Part shown: in pieces, positions 62,116-64,000 of the stretch
Layout: every line of letters starts with the position of its first letter
Numbering within the stretch: position 1 is the first letter of the stretch
Source: Enterococcus crotali
GTDB taxonomy: Bacteria > Bacillota > Bacilli > Lactobacillales > Enterococcaceae
Length of the DNA: 64,000 nucleotides
Reading direction: 5' to 3'
Assembly (NCBI RefSeq): GCF_000633635.1
Contig: NZ_AYPQ01000004.1
Location: 62,086-126,085 of the forward strand
Position numbers and translations under genes: made by a program
Notes under the pieces: model-generated
What the model was told of the DNA's origin: nothing
The model's database searches: none
What the model saw: only the letters and a program-made list of their open reading frames with translations

Positions 62116-63768
62116 ATGAAATTAAAGAAAAGTGCCTTACTCGGATTAGTTGCCGTATCAAGTATTGCTCTAGTAGCATGTGGCGGAAATTCTAAAAACG
62201 CTGACAGTGGATCTGGTAGCGATGAAAAAGTATTTAGATTCATTGAAAGACAAGAAATGCCAAGTGCCGATCCTTCGTTAGCAACCGATGAAGTAAGTTT
62301 CATTGCATTAAATAATGTTTATGAAGGAATTTACCGTTTGGATAAAGACAGCAAACCTCAGCCAGCAGGAGCTGCTGAAAAAGCAGAAGTTAGTGAAGAT
62401 GGCTTAACGTATAAAATTAAATTAAGAGAAGATGCCAAGTGGACGGATGATAAACCTGTAACGGCAGCCGATTATGTTTATGGCTGGCAAAGAACAGTTG
62501 ATCCTGCAACTGGTTCAGAATATGCTTATATGTTCAACTCTGTAAAAAATGCTGAGAAGATTTCTAAAGGCGAAATGAAAAAAGATGAGCTTGGAATTAA
62601 AGCTGTTGGTGATTATGAATTAGAAATCACATTAGAAAAAGCAACACCTTACTTTGATTACCTGTTAGCGTTCCCTTCATTCTTGCCGCAAAGACAAGAT
62701 ATAGCTGAAAAATATGGTAAAGATTACACAACAGCAAGCGATAAAGCGGTCTACAACGGACCATTCACGTTAACTGATTTTGACGGACCAGGAACTGATA
62801 CGAGCTGGTCTTACTCAAAAAATGATAAATACTGGGACAAAGATACAGTAAAATTAGATAAAGTAGCCATCGATGTTGTTAAAGAAGCACCAACATCATT
62901 GAACTTGTTCCAAGACGGTCAAGCGGATGAAGTACCATTATCAGGCGAGCTAGCACAACAAATGAAAAATGAACCTGACTATATTACCTTAAAAGGTGCA
63001 TCAACTTTCTATCTTGAACCAAATCAAATAGAAGAAAATTCACCTTACAGAAATGTAAACTTGCGTAAAGCATTATCTTATGCGATTGACCGCAAAGCAT
63101 TAGTTGATCAAATCTTAGCGAATGGTTCTGCTGTTCCAATGGGATTAGTTCCAGAAGGTTTAGCTGCAGATCCAAAAACAGATGAAGATTTCGCTAAAGA
63201 ATCTGGTAACGAAGTCGTTTACGATGTTGATAAAGCGAAAGAATCATGGAAAAAAGCGAAGGATGAGCTAGGAATTTCTACATTATCAGTAGATTTGTTG
63301 ATTGACGATACTGATAATGCGAAGAAAATGGCTGAATACCTTCAAGGGTCATTGTCTGATACATTGGATGGACTAAAAGTATCTGTTAGTCCAGTACCAT
63401 TTTCTGTTCGTTTAGACCGTTCAAATAAAGGAGACTTCCAAATCGCAGTAAGTGCTTGGGGAGCAGACTATGCAGATCCAAGTAGCTTCTTAGACTTATT
63501 TACGACAGGAAATTCTTATAATAGAGGTCACTATTCAAATGCTGAATATGACAAATTAGTGGAAAGTGCTGCTACAACGAACGCTAATAATACAGAAGCA
63601 CGTTGGAAAGATATGTTGGATGCAGAAAAAGTTATTATGAATGACATGGGCGTCATCCCATTGTATCAAAAAGCTGAAGCGCATCTTCGTTCTGATAAAG
63701 TAAAAGACGTTGTGTATCATTCAACTGGTGCGAAATACGACTTTAAGTGGACATATATCGAAGATTAA
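62116..63768 (+). CDS. Oligopeptide-binding lipoprotein, OppA family
   Basis: A 550-residue extracellular solute-binding protein (SBP_bac_5). The lipoprotein signal MKLKKSALLGLVAVSSIALVACG has the lipobox LVAC, with Cys22 as lipid anchor. The body shows the family segments YKIKLREDAKWTDDKPVTAADYVYGW and YRNVNLRKALSYAIDRKALV. It captures peptides for an Opp-type ABC importer; no permease genes follow before the window ends, and a terminator closes the gene, so it is a stand-alone receptor. Peptide pheromone binding (as by PrgZ/TraC relatives) cannot be excluded. Confidence 0.92.
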   Translation: MKLKKSALLGLVAVSSIALVACGGNSKNADSGSGSDEKVFRFIERQEMPSADPSLATDEVSFIALNNVYEGIYRLDKDSKPQPAGAAEKAEVSEDGLTYKIKLREDAKWTDDKPVTAADYVYGWQRTVDPATGSEYAYMFNSVKNAEKISKGEMKKDELGIKAVGDYELEITLEKATPYFDYLLAFPSFLPQRQDIAEKYGKDYTTASDKAVYNGPFTLTDFDGPGTDTSWSYSKNDKYWDKDTVKLDKVAIDVVKEAPTSLNLFQDGQADEVPLSGELAQQMKNEPDYITLKGASTFYLEPNQIEENSPYRNVNLRKALSYAIDRKALVDQILANGSAVPMGLVPEGLAADPKTDEDFAKESGNEVVYDVDKAKESWKKAKDELGISTLSVDLLIDDTDNAKKMAEYLQGSLSDTLDGLKVSVSPVPFSVRLDRSNKGDFQIAVSAWGADYADPSSFLDLFTTGNSYNRGHYSNAEYDKLVESAATTNANNTEARWKDMLDAEKVIMNDMGVIPLYQKAEAHLRSDKVKDVVYHSTGAKYDFKWTYIED

Positions 63769-63800
63769 TTAAGCATAAATAAATCAAATTAATTTGCTGA

Positions 63801-63847
63801 AAAAAAGATGAGCACAACTGGTATAGTTGTTGTCTCATCTTTTTTTA
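63801..63847 (+). terminator. Terminator of the OppA-type gene
   Basis: AAAAAAGATGAG and CTCATCTTTTTTT outer stem, ACAACT/AGTTGT inner stem. Confidence 0.9.
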
Positions 63848-63869
63848 TTGACACTAGAAGTATAGGGGC

Positions 63870-63927
63870 AAAAAATAACAAGTGGAACAAACCCTTTTGG
63901 AGGTTTCTGTTCCACTTGTTATTTTTT
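63870..63927. repeat. Long perfect hairpin downstream of the OppA-type gene
   Basis: Twenty bases (63870-63889) recur exactly as their complement at 63908-63927, with AAACC/GGTTT pairing inside the loop. A and T runs at the ends suit a terminator on either strand, here probably for a convergent gene beyond the window. The rest to 64000 shows no gene. Confidence 0.8.
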
Positions 63928-64000
63928 GATTTAAAAAACATAAAATTTTCAAGAAAATCAAAAAAATAAATCGTTTTGTAATTTATATGAGTTAAAATAA

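Overview
The window is AT-rich, gene-dense chromosome of a low-GC Gram-positive coccus, most likely an Enterococcus of the E. faecalis group. From memory, the order efrAB, rpoY-rnjA, csp, radC, folC, yfhO, valS, tpx, rex matches one end of the E. faecalis EF29xx region. The mannose-type PTS, Rgg-type regulator and oleate hydratase also fit. The species cannot be fixed from the sequence alone. No tRNA, rRNA, IS transposase, prophage or CRISPR array was seen.

Layout. 0-4 kb: start of a BglG-type regulator and the efrAB heterodimeric ABC exporter. 4-11.7 kb: small membrane protein, rpoY-rnjA, a MerR-controlled glycosyltransferase, uspA, cold-shock protein, radC and a HAD phosphatase. 12-31 kb: folC (frameshifted), a YfhO/TVP38 pair, T-box-controlled valS, tpx, rex, thiI-nifS, ezrA, a second HAD phosphatase, lysC and an ABC exporter. 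31-35 kb: HD hydrolase, oleate hydratase, a truncated HxlR protein and a GIY-YIG-like protein. 35.5-51.8 kb: a polysaccharide-utilisation locus. 51.9-57.6 kb: MFS/Rgg pair, Rrf2/NAD(P)-reductase pair, TraX-like protein and a Cys-tailed membrane protein. 57.7-64 kb: cinA (frameshifted), recA, rny and an OppA-type lipoprotein.

The 35.5-51.8 kb locus reads as a complete route for a uronic-acid polysaccharide such as hyaluronan or chondroitin. A secreted PL8 lyase makes unsaturated disaccharides, a mannose-family PTS (fused EIIAB, EIIC, EIID) imports them, and a GH88 hydrolase releases the unsaturated uronate. KduI, KduD, KDG kinase and KDPG aldolase then take it to pyruvate and glyceraldehyde-3-phosphate. 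Cytoplasmic DUF2264, F5/8C-like and GH35 proteins are extra members. A divergent GntR regulator is flanked by two exact TAACATGTTA palindromes, a related dyad precedes GH88, and a good cre site lies in the PL8 promoter.

The most unusual features are non-coding. Three families of intergenic repeats share the window: large hairpin elements (A, five copies), about 118-bp modules in tandem runs that always read with the flanking operon (B, six units), and a 54-bp module present three times, once inverted, nested inside one A element (C). Three genes (folC, the PL8 lyase, cinA) are broken at A/T homopolymers by four single-base indels, which points to sequence error more than to true gene decay.
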